DNA from: JABWCQ01 sp964530625
Lineage (GTDB): Bacteria > Electryoneota > RPQS01
Direction of reading: 5' to 3'
Length of the DNA stretch: 64,000 nt
Assembly (NCBI GenBank): GCA_964530625.1
Contig: CAZHAK010000006.1
Location: 62,001 to 126,000, forward strand
Shown here: piece after piece, positions 23,361 through 31,592 of the stretch
How the letters are laid out: every line of letters starts with the position of its first letter
Numbering within the stretch: the stretch's first letter is position 1
Translations under genes and position numbers: made by a program
The notes under the pieces: generated by a model
Told to the model about the DNA's origin: nothing
Database searches by the model: none
The model's input: the letters and a program-made list of their open reading frames with translations, nothing else

Positions 23361-24655
23361 TTGACTCATACTTAGTGTGGAGCTTCATCGCGTTTTGCGG
23401 CCTGATATTCTTTTCGGCACTCTTCTCAGCCTCGGAGACCGCGCTCTTTTCATTGACTCGCTCGCAAATCAGCGAAATTCTTAGCGGCGCAAGCGACGAC
23501 AGCCGCGCGCGCATCTTAGGCAAACTTTTGCAGGACGCGCGCAAACTGCTGATTACGCTGCTGACGGGGAACACGATCGTCAATATCATGGCGGCGACGG
23601 TCGCGGCTTTAGCAACCTCGCGGATCGTCAATCAGTTTGCCGTCGGCGACTGGGTAGTCTATGTGGTTCAGGGCATTATCGTCACTCTGGTCATTCTCGT
23701 GTTCGCGGAAATTTTGCCGAAGTTTGTGGCGGTGCGGAATCCGCTGAAGCTGTCTTTGATTATCGCCGGGCCGTTGACGCTTATTAGTGTGCTGCTTTCG
23801 CCCTTGACGATGTTGATCACTCCCGTCGCAGACGGCATCGCGCGCTCGCTCGGAGTTGAAAAGAAAAAGCTATGGATCTCCGAAGAGGAGATCAAGACTC
23901 TGCTCGAAGTCGGTGAGGAGCATGGTGCGCTTGAGAAAACCGAGCGCGATATGATCCACTCCATTTTTGAATTGGGTGAAATCTCCGTCAGGGAGATTAT
24001 GGTACCGCGGACGGACATGATCGCGATTGAGGTCAATACTCCACTTGCGAAAGTGCTGGAGATTCTGCGGAAATGCGGGCACTCGCGACTGCCGGTCTTT
24101 GAAGAACGGATTGACAATGTCATTGGTATTCTGCACGCGAAGGATCTGATGACGTCGTATCCCTTCAAGGAAGAGATTGACTTGAAGAAGATTATTCGCG
24201 CCGCGCACTTCGTGCCGGAAGCCAAGACGATCGACGAATTGCTGAAGCAGTTTCAGGAGCAGCGCGTGCATATGTCTATTGCCGTGGACGAGTACGGCGG
24301 CACCGCGGGGCTTGTGACTTTGGAAGACGTGATTGAAGAAATCGTCGGCGAAATACAGGATGAGCACGACGCCGAGCGCGCGCTGTGGGTACGGGTCGAC
24401 GAGAACACCGTGTTGATTGACGCCAAGCTCGATGTGGAAACGGTCAACGAGGTTTTGGAAGACGACGTGATTCCCGTGGAAGACGACTTCGATACGCTGG
24501 GCGGATTTCTGCTTGCTGAGATAGGCGACTTCCCCGAAGCGCATACACAAATTGAATATCATAACTACGACTTTATCGTTGAAGAAGTCCGGCATCACCG
24601 TTTGGGTCGTATTCGCATTGTTCGCCATCAAGCTATTGCAAACTCCTCTGAATGA
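23357..24655 (+). CDS. CorC/HlyC-type CNNM-CBS transporter
   Basis: The 432-residue protein has three domains in order: a CNNM membrane domain with about four segments (residues 1-185, beginning SYLVWSFIAFCGLIFFSALF), a CBS pair (about 205-330; VREIMVPRTDMIAIEVNTPL, then VHMSIAVDEYGGTAGLVTLE), and a C-terminal CorC/HlyC domain (about 345-425). Such proteins are linked with magnesium or cobalt export and often misnamed hemolysins. Position after phoH and ybeY is the canonical arrangement. It overlaps both neighbours by four bases. Confidence 0.93.
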   Translation: MIDSYLVWSFIAFCGLIFFSALFSASETALFSLTRSQISEILSGASDDSRARILGKLLQDARKLLITLLTGNTIVNIMAATVAALATSRIVNQFAVGDWVVYVVQGIIVTLVILVFAEILPKFVAVRNPLKLSLIIAGPLTLISVLLSPLTMLITPVADGIARSLGVEKKKLWISEEEIKTLLEVGEEHGALEKTERDMIHSIFELGEISVREIMVPRTDMIAIEVNTPLAKVLEILRKCGHSRLPVFEERIDNVIGILHAKDLMTSYPFKEEIDLKKIIRAAHFVPEAKTIDELLKQFQEQRVHMSIAVDEYGGTAGLVTLEDVIEEIVGEIQDEHDAERALWVRVDENTVLIDAKLDVETVNEVLEDDVIPVEDDFDTLGGFLLAEIGDFPEAHTQIEYHNYDFIVEEVRHHRLGRIRIVRHQAIANSSE

Positions 24656-25173
24656 CGATTAAGGAAAGAATAGGCTGGAAGCTCTTGTCGTGGCGCAAGT
24701 CGGACGCTGGCGACCGTCGCGTCTCGCTTCCGCGGGTGACAGAGAATGCCAATAGCGCGTGTATTGTCCTGCCCGTTAGTTTCGATGACTTTGATCTTGT
24801 GCGCACGATACTTCCCGACATTCTGGTCAGACTATCTCATGCGCGAGTGACGATTTGGGTGCGGGAGAATTTCCGCAGTTGGCTGGTGATTGACGAATAT
24901 TGCAACGTGCGCAATTATGATCCCGCGCGCGCGACGCGATTCGGTATTCCCAGTCAGGACATGACTAAACAGATTCGGTCCGCTGAATACGATTTGATGA
25001 TTGATTTGTCTTTGAATCCTGATTTGTATGTCGCGGGATTGGCGAAGGAAGTGCGCGCGACCACCAAGGTTGGGCTGTCGCATCCGCATACGCAATCCTT
25101 GTACAACTTGCTGGTCGAAAGTTCGTCACCGGACAGCGGCCGCAGGATTATGACTCTTTTGAATTACTTGTAG
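24652..25173 (+). CDS. Glycosyltransferase 9-like short protein
   Basis: The 173-residue protein looks like the N-terminal domain of a GT9 (ADP-heptose:LPS heptosyltransferase-type) enzyme: ACIVLPVSFDDFDLVRTILP as a first Rossmann strand and AEYDLMIDLSLNPDLYVAGL, then RATTKVGLSHPH, as in the DLVIDL...R.G pattern. The C-terminal nucleotide-sugar domain is absent, so it is either a degenerate or a stand-alone form. It shares a four-base overlap with the CorC-type gene, hence the same operon. The function is uncertain. Confidence 0.5.
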   Translation: MTIKERIGWKLLSWRKSDAGDRRVSLPRVTENANSACIVLPVSFDDFDLVRTILPDILVRLSHARVTIWVRENFRSWLVIDEYCNVRNYDPARATRFGIPSQDMTKQIRSAEYDLMIDLSLNPDLYVAGLAKEVRATTKVGLSHPHTQSLYNLLVESSSPDSGRRIMTLLNYL

Positions 25174-25174
25174 A

Positions 25175-25993
25175 GTGCATGTGAAACCGGAAATTGAGCA
25201 TAACGCATTGACTTCACAAGCCGCCGGGGAATTCGCGCGGCTTGTGCACATTATGGCGAAGCTGCGCGCGCCGGACGGCTGTCCGTGGGATCGCGAACAA
25301 ACGCACGAATCGTTGCGCCCGTATCTGATTGAAGAGACCTACGAAGTTCTCGATTCGATTGATCGTAAGGCTTATGGCGAGCTGAAAAAAGAGCTGGGCG
25401 ATCTGCTTTTGCACATCGTCTTTCACGCCAAACTCGCCGAAGAGGAAGAGTTGTTCCATATCGGAGACGTGCTGCACGAAATTAGTGAAAAGCTGATCCG
25501 GCGGCATCCGCATGTGTTCGGTGACGCGGTGGTGAATTCGACGGATGACGTGAATAAGCAGTGGGAGAAGATCAAACTTGACGAAACGCACCGTCCGCAG
25601 TTGCTCTCTGGTGTGCCGAAGAATCAACCCGCGCTGAACAGGGCTTTCCGGGTGCAGGAAAAAGCCGCGGCGGTGGGATTTGATTGGCCGTCTGATGCGC
25701 CGGTGTGGGAGAAACTCACCGAAGAGATTGCCGAGTTGAAATCTGAAGTTGCCAAAGGCGACCGTAAGCGGATGGAAACCGAATTTGGCGACTTGTTGTT
25801 TACGATGGTGAACCTGGGCCGCAAATTGGATCTTCATCCCGAAGAAGCTCTGCGCGGAGCGATTCAGAAGTTTACGAACAGATTCGGTCAGATTGAATTG
25901 GACTTGAAGGAAGAAGGGATTCCGTTGCACGAGGCGGGTTTGGAAAAGATGGATAAATTGTGGGACAAGGCTAAAGAACGGGAAACGGTGTAA
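25175..25993 (+). CDS. mazG: Nucleoside triphosphate pyrophosphohydrolase MazG
   Basis: MazG cleaves NTPs and dNTPs to monophosphates and pyrophosphate and helps remove aberrant nucleotides. The 272-residue protein has two MazG domains: DGCPWDREQTHESLRPYLIE, then EETYEVLD and ELKKELGDLLLHIVFHAK (about 30-110), and EKLTEEIAELKSEV with ETEFGDLLFTMVNLGRKL (about 175-225), each with the EExxE and ExxD metal ligands. The start is GTG at 25175, or GTG at 25181, directly after the preceding stop. Confidence 0.95.
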   Translation: MHVKPEIEHNALTSQAAGEFARLVHIMAKLRAPDGCPWDREQTHESLRPYLIEETYEVLDSIDRKAYGELKKELGDLLLHIVFHAKLAEEEELFHIGDVLHEISEKLIRRHPHVFGDAVVNSTDDVNKQWEKIKLDETHRPQLLSGVPKNQPALNRAFRVQEKAAAVGFDWPSDAPVWEKLTEEIAELKSEVAKGDRKRMETEFGDLLFTMVNLGRKLDLHPEEALRGAIQKFTNRFGQIELDLKEEGIPLHEAGLEKMDKLWDKAKERETV

Positions 25994-25995
25994 GC

Positions 25996-27396
25996 ATGGG
26001 ACGCGCGAGAAGCTCTATTGGTGATGATCGCTCCCGGTCGCTGGGGTTTGACCGGATCAAGATTGAGGATGCCTCGAAGGGGGAGGCTGATGATTCGCTG
26101 ACCCCGAAAAAAGAGCGCGCCCTTTTGGTCGGAATCTGTAAGCCGGGCGAGCACATGACTGCCGCGCAGGAGCATCTTGACGAGCTGGCCATGCTTGCCG
26201 AAACCGCAGGCGCCGAGATCGTGGATCGGGAGATGGTCAAGCTCCGGCAGATTGACTCCGCTCTCTATATAGGGAAGGGGAAGGCCGCGGAACTGGCCGC
26301 ACTGGTCGCCGAAGCGAACGCGGATATCGTTGTCTTTGACGAAGACCCCGCTCCGGCGCAGGCGAGAAATCTTGAGCGCGAATTGAAAACAAGATTAGTT
26401 GACCGCTCCGGGTTGATTTTGGATATCTTTGCAAAGCGGGCGCAGTCCCGCGAAGCCAAGACACAGGTCGAGCTTGCTCAACTCAAGTATATGTTGCCTC
26501 GACTCAGCGGCGCGTGGACTCACCTTGAGCGGCAGCGTGGCGGTATCGGCATGCGCGGGCCGGGTGAAACACAGATTGAAACCGACCGCCGGATTATTCG
26601 CACAAGGATTCGCAAGCTCGAAGCAGACTTGACGATGATTGACAAGCAGCACCAGACTCAGCGCGCCAAGCGGCAGGAGGTGTTCAGGTTTTCTTTAGCG
26701 GGCTATACCAACGTCGGCAAGAGTACTTTGATGAATGTGCTGACGCAGGCCGGGGTCTATGAGGAGAATCTCCTCTTTGCGACTTTGGATTCGACGACGC
26801 GGAATCTACCCTTGGGACAGGGGATCCGGGCCGTGCTCTCCGACACCGTGGGGTTTATTCGCAAACTGCCGCCGGGGTTGGTGGCCAGTTTTCGCTCGAC
26901 ATTGGCCGAAATCGCGGAAGCGGATTGTATTGTGCATGTGATTGACATCGCTTCGCCAACCTACCGGGAGCAGATGGAGACGGTCGAAAAGATTTTGGCC
27001 GAAATGGGGCTTGCGAACATTCCGGTGATCGAGGCTTTTAACAAAATGGACGTGCTGGACGATCCCTCCGTGCTGAAGTCGGTGAAGGAGACTAAGCCCG
27101 AAGCCGTCCTGATTAGCGCGGTTGCCGGAACCGGACTGGATACTCTAAAGGAGAGAATGCGGCTGGTCATGGAGCAGGGGAAGATCCTGATGGAGGTTGA
27201 TCTGGACCCGGCAGACGGCAAGCTGTGGCAGGAACTCTACCGGGTCGGAGAAGTCCAAAGTACCGAGCCGCATGGAGACCGTGTTTTAGTGAAAGTTCAG
27301 CTTGATCGGGTGGAAGCGGGGAGATTGGGCCTGATTGATCAAAAGAAGCCGGACCCATGGAAGCGGGGAAATCTACCGGAAAATAAGCCGGAATAG
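25996..27396 (+). CDS. hflX: GTPase HflX
   Basis: HflX is a ribosome-associated GTPase that splits stalled ribosomes. The 466-residue protein has the HflX N-terminal domain (EHLDELAMLAETAGAEIVDR and the glycine-rich GKGKAAEL), the linker LPRLSGAWTHLERQRGGIGM followed by RGPGETQIETD, and a G domain: G1 GYTNVGKS at about 235-242, G3 DTVGFIRKLP, G4 NKMD, G5 SAVAG. An N-terminal extension of about 30 charged residues is present. It is the last gene of the phoH operon; a small stem-loop follows. Confidence 0.95.
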   Translation: MGRARSSIGDDRSRSLGFDRIKIEDASKGEADDSLTPKKERALLVGICKPGEHMTAAQEHLDELAMLAETAGAEIVDREMVKLRQIDSALYIGKGKAAELAALVAEANADIVVFDEDPAPAQARNLERELKTRLVDRSGLILDIFAKRAQSREAKTQVELAQLKYMLPRLSGAWTHLERQRGGIGMRGPGETQIETDRRIIRTRIRKLEADLTMIDKQHQTQRAKRQEVFRFSLAGYTNVGKSTLMNVLTQAGVYEENLLFATLDSTTRNLPLGQGIRAVLSDTVGFIRKLPPGLVASFRSTLAEIAEADCIVHVIDIASPTYREQMETVEKILAEMGLANIPVIEAFNKMDVLDDPSVLKSVKETKPEAVLISAVAGTGLDTLKERMRLVMEQGKILMEVDLDPADGKLWQELYRVGEVQSTEPHGDRVLVKVQLDRVEAGRLGLIDQKKPDPWKRGNLPENKPE

Positions 27397-27405
27397 CATT
27401 CTTTT

Positions 27406-27424
27406 AAGCAAGTTTTCTTGCTTT
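27406..27424 (+). terminator. Weak terminator after hflX
   Basis: AAGCAAG (27406-27412), TTTT loop, CTTGCTT, T. The stem is perfect but the T-tail is short. Confidence 0.45.
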
Positions 27425-27554
27425 GGCCACCCTAACCACCAAAAAATGGAGGCGTGAAACCTCAAAATAGGTATACCCTCTGAAGGCGGAACCTTTTGAA
27501 TTATTAACAATCACAGCTTGGCTCAGTTCTCGTTAAGTGTGCTAAGGGTCGATG

Positions 27555-27566
27555 TATATTAAACTT
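27555..27566. promoter_or_regulatory. Inverted half-site, left copy
   Basis: TATATTAAACTT, the exact reverse complement of the site at 27691-27702. The pair brackets the terminator and promoter of the XRE-cupin regulator, so it may be an autoregulatory operator. Confidence 0.5.
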
Positions 27567-27656
27567 CCAAATACTTAGATTCTGGCTTTAGGAGCTGGAA
27601 TTCCAGTAGGTTAGCAAATTGCGAATTCTTCGGGGGTCTTGACAAGACCCCCTTTT
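27567..27656 (+). ncRNA. Possible small RNA or attenuated leader
   Basis: A weak promoter (TTAAGT at 27533, 16 bases, TATATT at 27555) would start an RNA near 27567 that ends at the strong terminator at 27632-27656. The interval contains the perfect palindrome CTGGAATTCCAG. There is no open reading frame of note. The remainder of the gap (27425-27554) shows nothing I can assign. Confidence 0.3.
27632..27656 (+). terminator. Strong intrinsic terminator
   Basis: GGGGGTCTT (27632-27640), loop GAC, AAGACCCCC, TTTT. A perfect 9-bp stem. It insulates the polyamine genes from the phoH-hflX operon. Confidence 0.93.
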
Positions 27657-27667
27657 CTATGTATATT
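27639..27667 (+). promoter_or_regulatory. Sigma-70 promoter with -35 box inside the terminator hairpin
   Basis: TTGACA (27639-27644) spans the loop of the terminator at 27632-27656; after a 17-base spacer comes TATATT (27662-27667). This is nearly consensus and is the best promoter for the XRE-cupin gene. Confidence 0.75.
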
Positions 27668-27690
27668 GACGCATCACTTTATTGAACAGA

Positions 27691-27702
27691 AAGTTTAATA
27701 TA
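27691..27702. promoter_or_regulatory. Inverted half-site, right copy
   Basis: AAGTTTAATATA, exact reverse complement of 27555-27566. It lies in the short leader immediately before the TTG start of the regulator gene, where binding could block transcription elongation or translation. Confidence 0.5.
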
Positions 27703-27703
27703 C

Positions 27704-28255
27704 TTGGATTATAGACCGGTGGAAATCGGAGCGAGACTTAGAAATCTCCGACTGGCCCGGAACCTGACCCAAGAAGAACTGGCAGAGCGCGCCGATTTGA
27801 CCAAAGGGTTCATCTCACAGCTTGAGCGCGACCAGACCAGCATCTCGGTAGACAGTTTACTCGGAATCCTGAGGGTTCTTGATGTGAAAGTCGCCGATTT
27901 CTTCAAAGAGACTCAGCCTGACCAGGTTGTATTCACGAGGGTCGAGCGCATCTCGCTTGCCGAGACTGGCGCCGACAAATTTGAATTGCTGATCCCCGGC
28001 GGGGCCGACCGCGAAATGGAAGCGGCACTGGTGACGCTTGAAGCCGATCAGCAAACCGATCCGATCAAACCCTATCAAGGGGAAGCTTTCGGGTTCGTCA
28101 TGTCAGGGACGATTCAGTTGGTGTTTGGCAACGATAGTTTTTCAGCGCAAGCCGGATCGAGTTTTTACTACACCGGTGATCGCGAGCACTTCATCCGCAA
28201 TGCCGGAAAACGTACTGCGGAATTTCTTTGGGTAACCACGCCTCCCACTTTTTAG
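27704..28255 (+). CDS. XRE-cupin transcriptional regulator (PuuR-like)
   Basis: The 183-residue protein has an N-terminal Cro/C1-type helix-turn-helix (about 9-62; LRNLRLARNLTQEELAERAD, then TKGFISQLERDQTSISVDSL) and a C-terminal cupin (about 105-180; GEAFGFVMSGTIQLVFGND and GSSFYYTGDREHFIRN). This architecture is that of PuuR-type regulators of polyamine metabolism. Its position ahead of speD and the decarboxylase supports a role in polyamine control, with the cupin as the likely sensor. The start is TTG 27704 or GTG 27719; the latter gives the family-typical MEIGARLR beginning. Confidence 0.85.
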   Translation: MDYRPVEIGARLRNLRLARNLTQEELAERADLTKGFISQLERDQTSISVDSLLGILRVLDVKVADFFKETQPDQVVFTRVERISLAETGADKFELLIPGGADREMEAALVTLEADQQTDPIKPYQGEAFGFVMSGTIQLVFGNDSFSAQAGSSFYYTGDREHFIRNAGKRTAEFLWVTTPPTF

Positions 28256-28305
28256 GTTGCGTTGGTTTTTTTACCTTTCACCTTTCTCAGGTAGGAGAAC
28301 CTCTA

Positions 28306-28716
28306 TTGAAGTCTTTGGGACAACAAATTGTGGTTGATTACCACAAGTGTAATCCTGAAATCCTCAACGATGTCGCTGCGGTCAAGCGTGCTATGCGCGA
28401 GGCTGCATTGAAGGCGGGCGCAACGATTGTGACCGAGGCCTTCCATCTATTCAATCCGTACGGAGTGTCCGGAGCGATTATCATTGCGGAGTCTCATCTG
28501 GCGATTCACACGTGGCCCGAGTTCGGCTATGCGGCGGTGGATTTGTTCACCTGTGGCGACGAAGTTGATCCGGCTGTGGCATTCGAGCATCTGAAGCAGG
28601 CTTTGGAAGCGGACGAATTCACGGCGGTGGAAATGAAGCGCGGTATTATGAATTCGCACGGATTACAGTTTGAGTCACACAAGCCGGTGGTCGGAATGGC
28701 CGCCGCTGTCGCCTGA
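28306..28716 (+). CDS. speD: S-adenosylmethionine decarboxylase proenzyme
   Basis: SpeD makes decarboxylated SAM, the aminopropyl donor for spermidine. The start is TTG 28306 (TAGGAG nearby), which gives the standard 136-residue SpeH-type proenzyme; the frame stays open upstream to 28228 but that part is untypical. Self-cleavage is expected at Glu62-Ser63 (ESHLAIHTWPE), generating the pyruvoyl group on Ser63. His68 and Cys83 (DLFTCGD), the processing and catalytic residues of the family, are present at exactly the usual numbering. The ribosome-binding AGGAG lies in the loop of a small AGGT...ACCT hairpin. Confidence 0.95.
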   Translation: MKSLGQQIVVDYHKCNPEILNDVAAVKRAMREAALKAGATIVTEAFHLFNPYGVSGAIIIAESHLAIHTWPEFGYAAVDLFTCGDEVDPAVAFEHLKQALEADEFTAVEMKRGIMNSHGLQFESHKPVVGMAAAVA

Positions 28717-29183
28717 TGATCATAAAGACCCCTGATAAATATTTTCTGGTCAAAGGATTTGCAGAAGGCGATACGGAACTGAATGCGTTTGATAACGCTC
28801 TTTTGGCTGCAGGCGTGGGGAATACGAATCTGGTTCGCATGAGTTCAATTCTTCCGCCTGCCGCTAAGCAGATTGAGCCTGTAAAACTACCCTACGGTGC
28901 GCTGGTGCCTATAGCCTATGCCGACGAGACGAGTTCTCTGCCCGGTGAAACGGTTTGTGCCGGAGTCGCGGTGGGCGTGACGGACGATCTCTCTTTGCCG
29001 GGTGTTATCATGGAACACCACATGCACGGATCTGAAGAGGAGTGCAAGAGGATCGTGATTTCGAAAGTCGAGTCCGCGTTTCGGGCACGCGGCTGGGCTC
29101 TGGCCGATATGAAAGTCGCCGTGGTGTCCGGTAAAGTCGAGCGGATTGGTGCGGCTTTCGCCGGCGTCATCCTGTGGACCTGA
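28716..29183 (+). CDS. pdaD: Pyruvoyl-dependent arginine decarboxylase
   Basis: The 155-residue protein belongs to the PvlArgDC family that converts arginine to agmatine. The GVGNTNLVRMSSILPP segment holds the self-processing serine pair (Ser43-Ser44), which yields a beta chain of 43 residues and a pyruvoyl-capped alpha chain. The conserved GALVPIAYAD and the MEHHMHG region with the catalytic glutamate follow. The ATG overlaps the speD stop by one base (TGATG). It feeds agmatinase (30245) and so putrescine synthesis. A strong terminator follows. Confidence 0.93.
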   Translation: MIIKTPDKYFLVKGFAEGDTELNAFDNALLAAGVGNTNLVRMSSILPPAAKQIEPVKLPYGALVPIAYADETSSLPGETVCAGVAVGVTDDLSLPGVIMEHHMHGSEEECKRIVISKVESAFRARGWALADMKVAVVSGKVERIGAAFAGVILWT

Positions 29184-29204
29184 CATAAGTTAGATAAATC
29201 ATAG

Positions 29205-29240
29205 AGTCGGCCTCCTTTATTTGGAGGCCGACTTCTTTTG
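29205..29240 (+). terminator. Intrinsic terminator
   Basis: AGTCGGCCTCC (29205-29215) and GGAGGCCGACT (29223-29233), then TCTTTTG. A perfect 11-bp stem after the decarboxylase gene. Confidence 0.95.
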
Positions 29241-29289
29241 TTTAAACTCGTAAGTCTTTAATTTTAGAGGGCAGAGATCGCCAATGGAC

Positions 29290-29318
29290 TTGAGATTCTG
29301 AGAGCCGTTGTGTATACT
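29290..29318 (+). promoter_or_regulatory. Sigma-70 promoter for speE-speB
   Basis: TTGAGA (29290-29295), a 17-base spacer, TATACT (29313-29318). The predicted start near 29325 leaves a leader of about 14 bases before the speE ATG, without a clear Shine-Dalgarno sequence. Confidence 0.8.
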
Positions 29319-29338
29319 CTGTCTTCCCTTGGAACATT

Positions 29339-30178
29339 ATGGAACTTTGGTTAACCGAAACATACGGACCCATTCGCGGCGGCTGGAAAGTCAGCGATGT
29401 GCTCTATTCAAAACAATCGAAGTATCAGCTTGTCGAGGTCGTAGAAACCGAGCGCTGGGGCAAAACTCTCGTGCTCGATGGTTGTATGATGACTACAGAA
29501 CGCGATGAGTTTGTTTACCACGAAATGCTGACGCATCCGGCGATGGTTACCCATCCCTCTCCCAAGAGCGTTTGCGTGGTCGGCGGGGGAGACGGCGGCA
29601 CGGTCCGCGAAGTGCTGAGACACACCGGTGTCGAGCGAGTCGTGCTGGCCGAAATCGATGGCGACGTGATTGATGTCTGCCGCAAGTTTTTTCCGGATCA
29701 TACGTCGAAACTCAGCGATCCACGAGTAGATATTCAAGTCGGCGATGGCTTTGCATATCTTAAGAATCACGAGGGCGAGTTTGACGTTATTCTGTCTGAC
29801 TCAACGGATCCTGTCGGCCCCGGCGAGATCCTGTTCACGCAAGAGTATTTTGCGCTGACCAAGCGCGCCTTAAAGCCCGGCGGAGTGCTGGTCACTCAAT
29901 CTCACAGCCCGTGGGATCCGGATTCGAAACTGCGCAGCATCCGCGATGTCCTCCTGCAAAATTTCTCTGCAGCTCATTGGTATGGCGCGGTGATTCCAAC
30001 CTACCCATACGGCTGGTGGAGTTTCTTTCTGGCCTCTGATTCAGCCCATCCGCTCGAGTCCGCATCGCTTGACCGGATGCAGGCAGTTACTCAAGCCTCC
30101 CAATATTACACTCCGGCGGTTCACGACGCAGCCTTTGCCGTGCCCGCCTTTCTTGCCCGCGAACTGGGAGTCGCTTAA
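29339..30178 (+). CDS. speE: Spermidine synthase
   Basis: SpeE moves the aminopropyl group from decarboxylated SAM to putrescine. The 279-residue protein has the family N-terminal beta part (MELWLTETYGPIRGGWKVSD) and Rossmann core: VVGGGDGGTVREVLRH (SAM loop), LAEIDGDVIDVCRKFF, and DVILSDSTDPVGPGEILFTQ with the catalytic Asp. The start is ATG 29339. It has its own promoter and is followed 66 bases later by the agmatinase gene, so the last two steps of the route are on one transcript, separate from speD and the decarboxylase. Confidence 0.96.
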   Translation: MELWLTETYGPIRGGWKVSDVLYSKQSKYQLVEVVETERWGKTLVLDGCMMTTERDEFVYHEMLTHPAMVTHPSPKSVCVVGGGDGGTVREVLRHTGVERVVLAEIDGDVIDVCRKFFPDHTSKLSDPRVDIQVGDGFAYLKNHEGEFDVILSDSTDPVGPGEILFTQEYFALTKRALKPGGVLVTQSHSPWDPDSKLRSIRDVLLQNFSAAHWYGAVIPTYPYGWWSFFLASDSAHPLESASLDRMQAVTQASQYYTPAVHDAAFAVPAFLARELGVA

Positions 30179-30244
30179 GCGCCTCCCCGTCAGTCAAACT
30201 GTTAGTTTCCCTTCAAGACTCCTACTACCAGAACTCAAACTTAC

Positions 30245-31075
30245 ATGGGCGCCCAGCAAACTCTGGACGGCGCTCGTTTGGCGTTGCTGGGACTTCCCTA
30301 CGATGGCACCTGCTCTTTTCGCCCTGGGGCGCGATTTGGTCCGGCGGCAATTCGAAATGTATCTGACGGACTGGAAACGTATTGTCCCGTTGCAAATCTC
30401 GACCTCGAGGACGTGCGTTTTGCCGATCTCGGCGACTTGATCTTGCCGCCCGGTGAAAAGGACGAGACCTTAAGACTCATTGAGCAAGCCGCTGGCGAAC
30501 TCTATGGAGACCAAGTTATTCCGGCCGGTTTGGGTGGCGAACACCTTGTGTCCTTACCGTTAGTCAAAGCTGCGTTTGCCCAATGTCCTGACCTGGTTCT
30601 CGTGCAGTTTGACGCCCATCTGGATTTGCGCGATGATTATCTCGGAAGTAAGCTCTCACATGCGACGGTTCTTCGTAGGATTATGGAGTTTGTGAGTCCG
30701 TCACGAATCTTGCAAATAGGTGCGAGGTCTGGGCCGCGGGAGGAGTTCGAAATAGCTAAGAAATTTGGAACTTACCGTGCCGATACGTTTTCGCCATCTG
30801 ATTTGAGTGCATGGATTGCGAATCGACCCGTTTATGTCACGTTAGATTTGGATGTGCTTGATCCTTCTGTACTTCCAGGTACCGGAACACCTGAACCCGG
30901 GGGGGTCAGTTTTACCACCTTACAGAACTGGATTCAGGCATTATCCGGGTTACATTGGGTAGGATGGGATGTCGTGGAGCTGTCTCCGGACTATGACTCA
31001 ACTCATGTATCCTCAGTGGTTTCCTCCAAAATAGTACGCTCAATGATCCTTGCCTCTACCGCAAAGCTTTATTGA
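30245..31075 (+). CDS. speB: Agmatinase, arginase/ureohydrolase family
   Basis: The 276-residue enzyme hydrolyses agmatine to putrescine and urea (assignment over arginase comes from the neighbouring arginine decarboxylase). The dinuclear manganese ligands are all visible: H100 in GGEHLVS, D123, H125 and D127 in FDAHLDLRD, and D201 and D203 in LDLDVLDPS. GARFGPAAIR at about 28-37 is the substrate-loop signature. The start is ATG 30245. Confidence 0.92.
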   Translation: MGAQQTLDGARLALLGLPYDGTCSFRPGARFGPAAIRNVSDGLETYCPVANLDLEDVRFADLGDLILPPGEKDETLRLIEQAAGELYGDQVIPAGLGGEHLVSLPLVKAAFAQCPDLVLVQFDAHLDLRDDYLGSKLSHATVLRRIMEFVSPSRILQIGARSGPREEFEIAKKFGTYRADTFSPSDLSAWIANRPVYVTLDLDVLDPSVLPGTGTPEPGGVSFTTLQNWIQALSGLHWVGWDVVELSPDYDSTHVSSVVSSKIVRSMILASTAKLY

Positions 31076-31262
31076 TTGGCTTGCATTTTGCCACGGCTTT
31101 GGCCATAGGCTCGCTCGTGAAGATGCTATAAGCTCTATAAGAAACATTGAGATAGACTCTTCTACGCCCTTGAGGGTCTGTGTCAATTGCGAACCTCCTG
31201 AGGATTATAGACTTTCGTTTTGCCGACCTTTGAGAATGTTAAAAATAGGCAAAACATTTTCC
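31076..31262. other. Intergenic region without recognised feature
   Basis: AT-rich spacer after speB. No terminator with a convincing stem, promoter or gene was found in it. Confidence 0.5.
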
Positions 31263-31291
31263 TTGACAAGTTGATTCCGATTGACTATATT
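31263..31291 (+). promoter_or_regulatory. Sigma-70 promoter of the giant gene
   Basis: TTGACA (31263-31268), a 17-base spacer, TATATT (31286-31291). Transcription from about 31298 would give a leader of roughly 350 bases before the ATG at 31645. Confidence 0.8.
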
Positions 31292-31539
31292 TGGGGAACT
31301 TTGACCAGTATAGAACTTTTTTGAACTTAGGTCAGACCCCCCATTAGTAAGTACTTGATTTCCAGCAATACCCCAGAAACCCGGACTTCCCCAAACAGCC
31401 GCCGAAAGCAGTTGCAAAATTGGAAGTTTGTGTTTTTTTCCTCAAGCTGGGTTGAATTAATACGGATGCGTTCATGCCAGATCCTAGTATCTCTCCAAAC
31501 GAATTGAACAACACGTTCATGACCACGCAAGTTTTCCAC

Positions 31540-31592
31540 AATGCCCCCCCGGCTAACGCCGAGTCCGGGCATTCGGTGTGCGTATCCGACGC
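31540..31592 (+). promoter_or_regulatory. Hairpins in the long leader of the giant gene
   Basis: AATGCCC (31540-31546) pairs with GGGCATT (31567-31573) around an inner CGGC TAAC GCCG stem, and GCGT/ACGC pair at 31580-31592. They lie 50-100 bases before the ribosome-binding site. No known riboswitch is recognised; a role in mRNA stability or translation control is possible. Confidence 0.35.
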
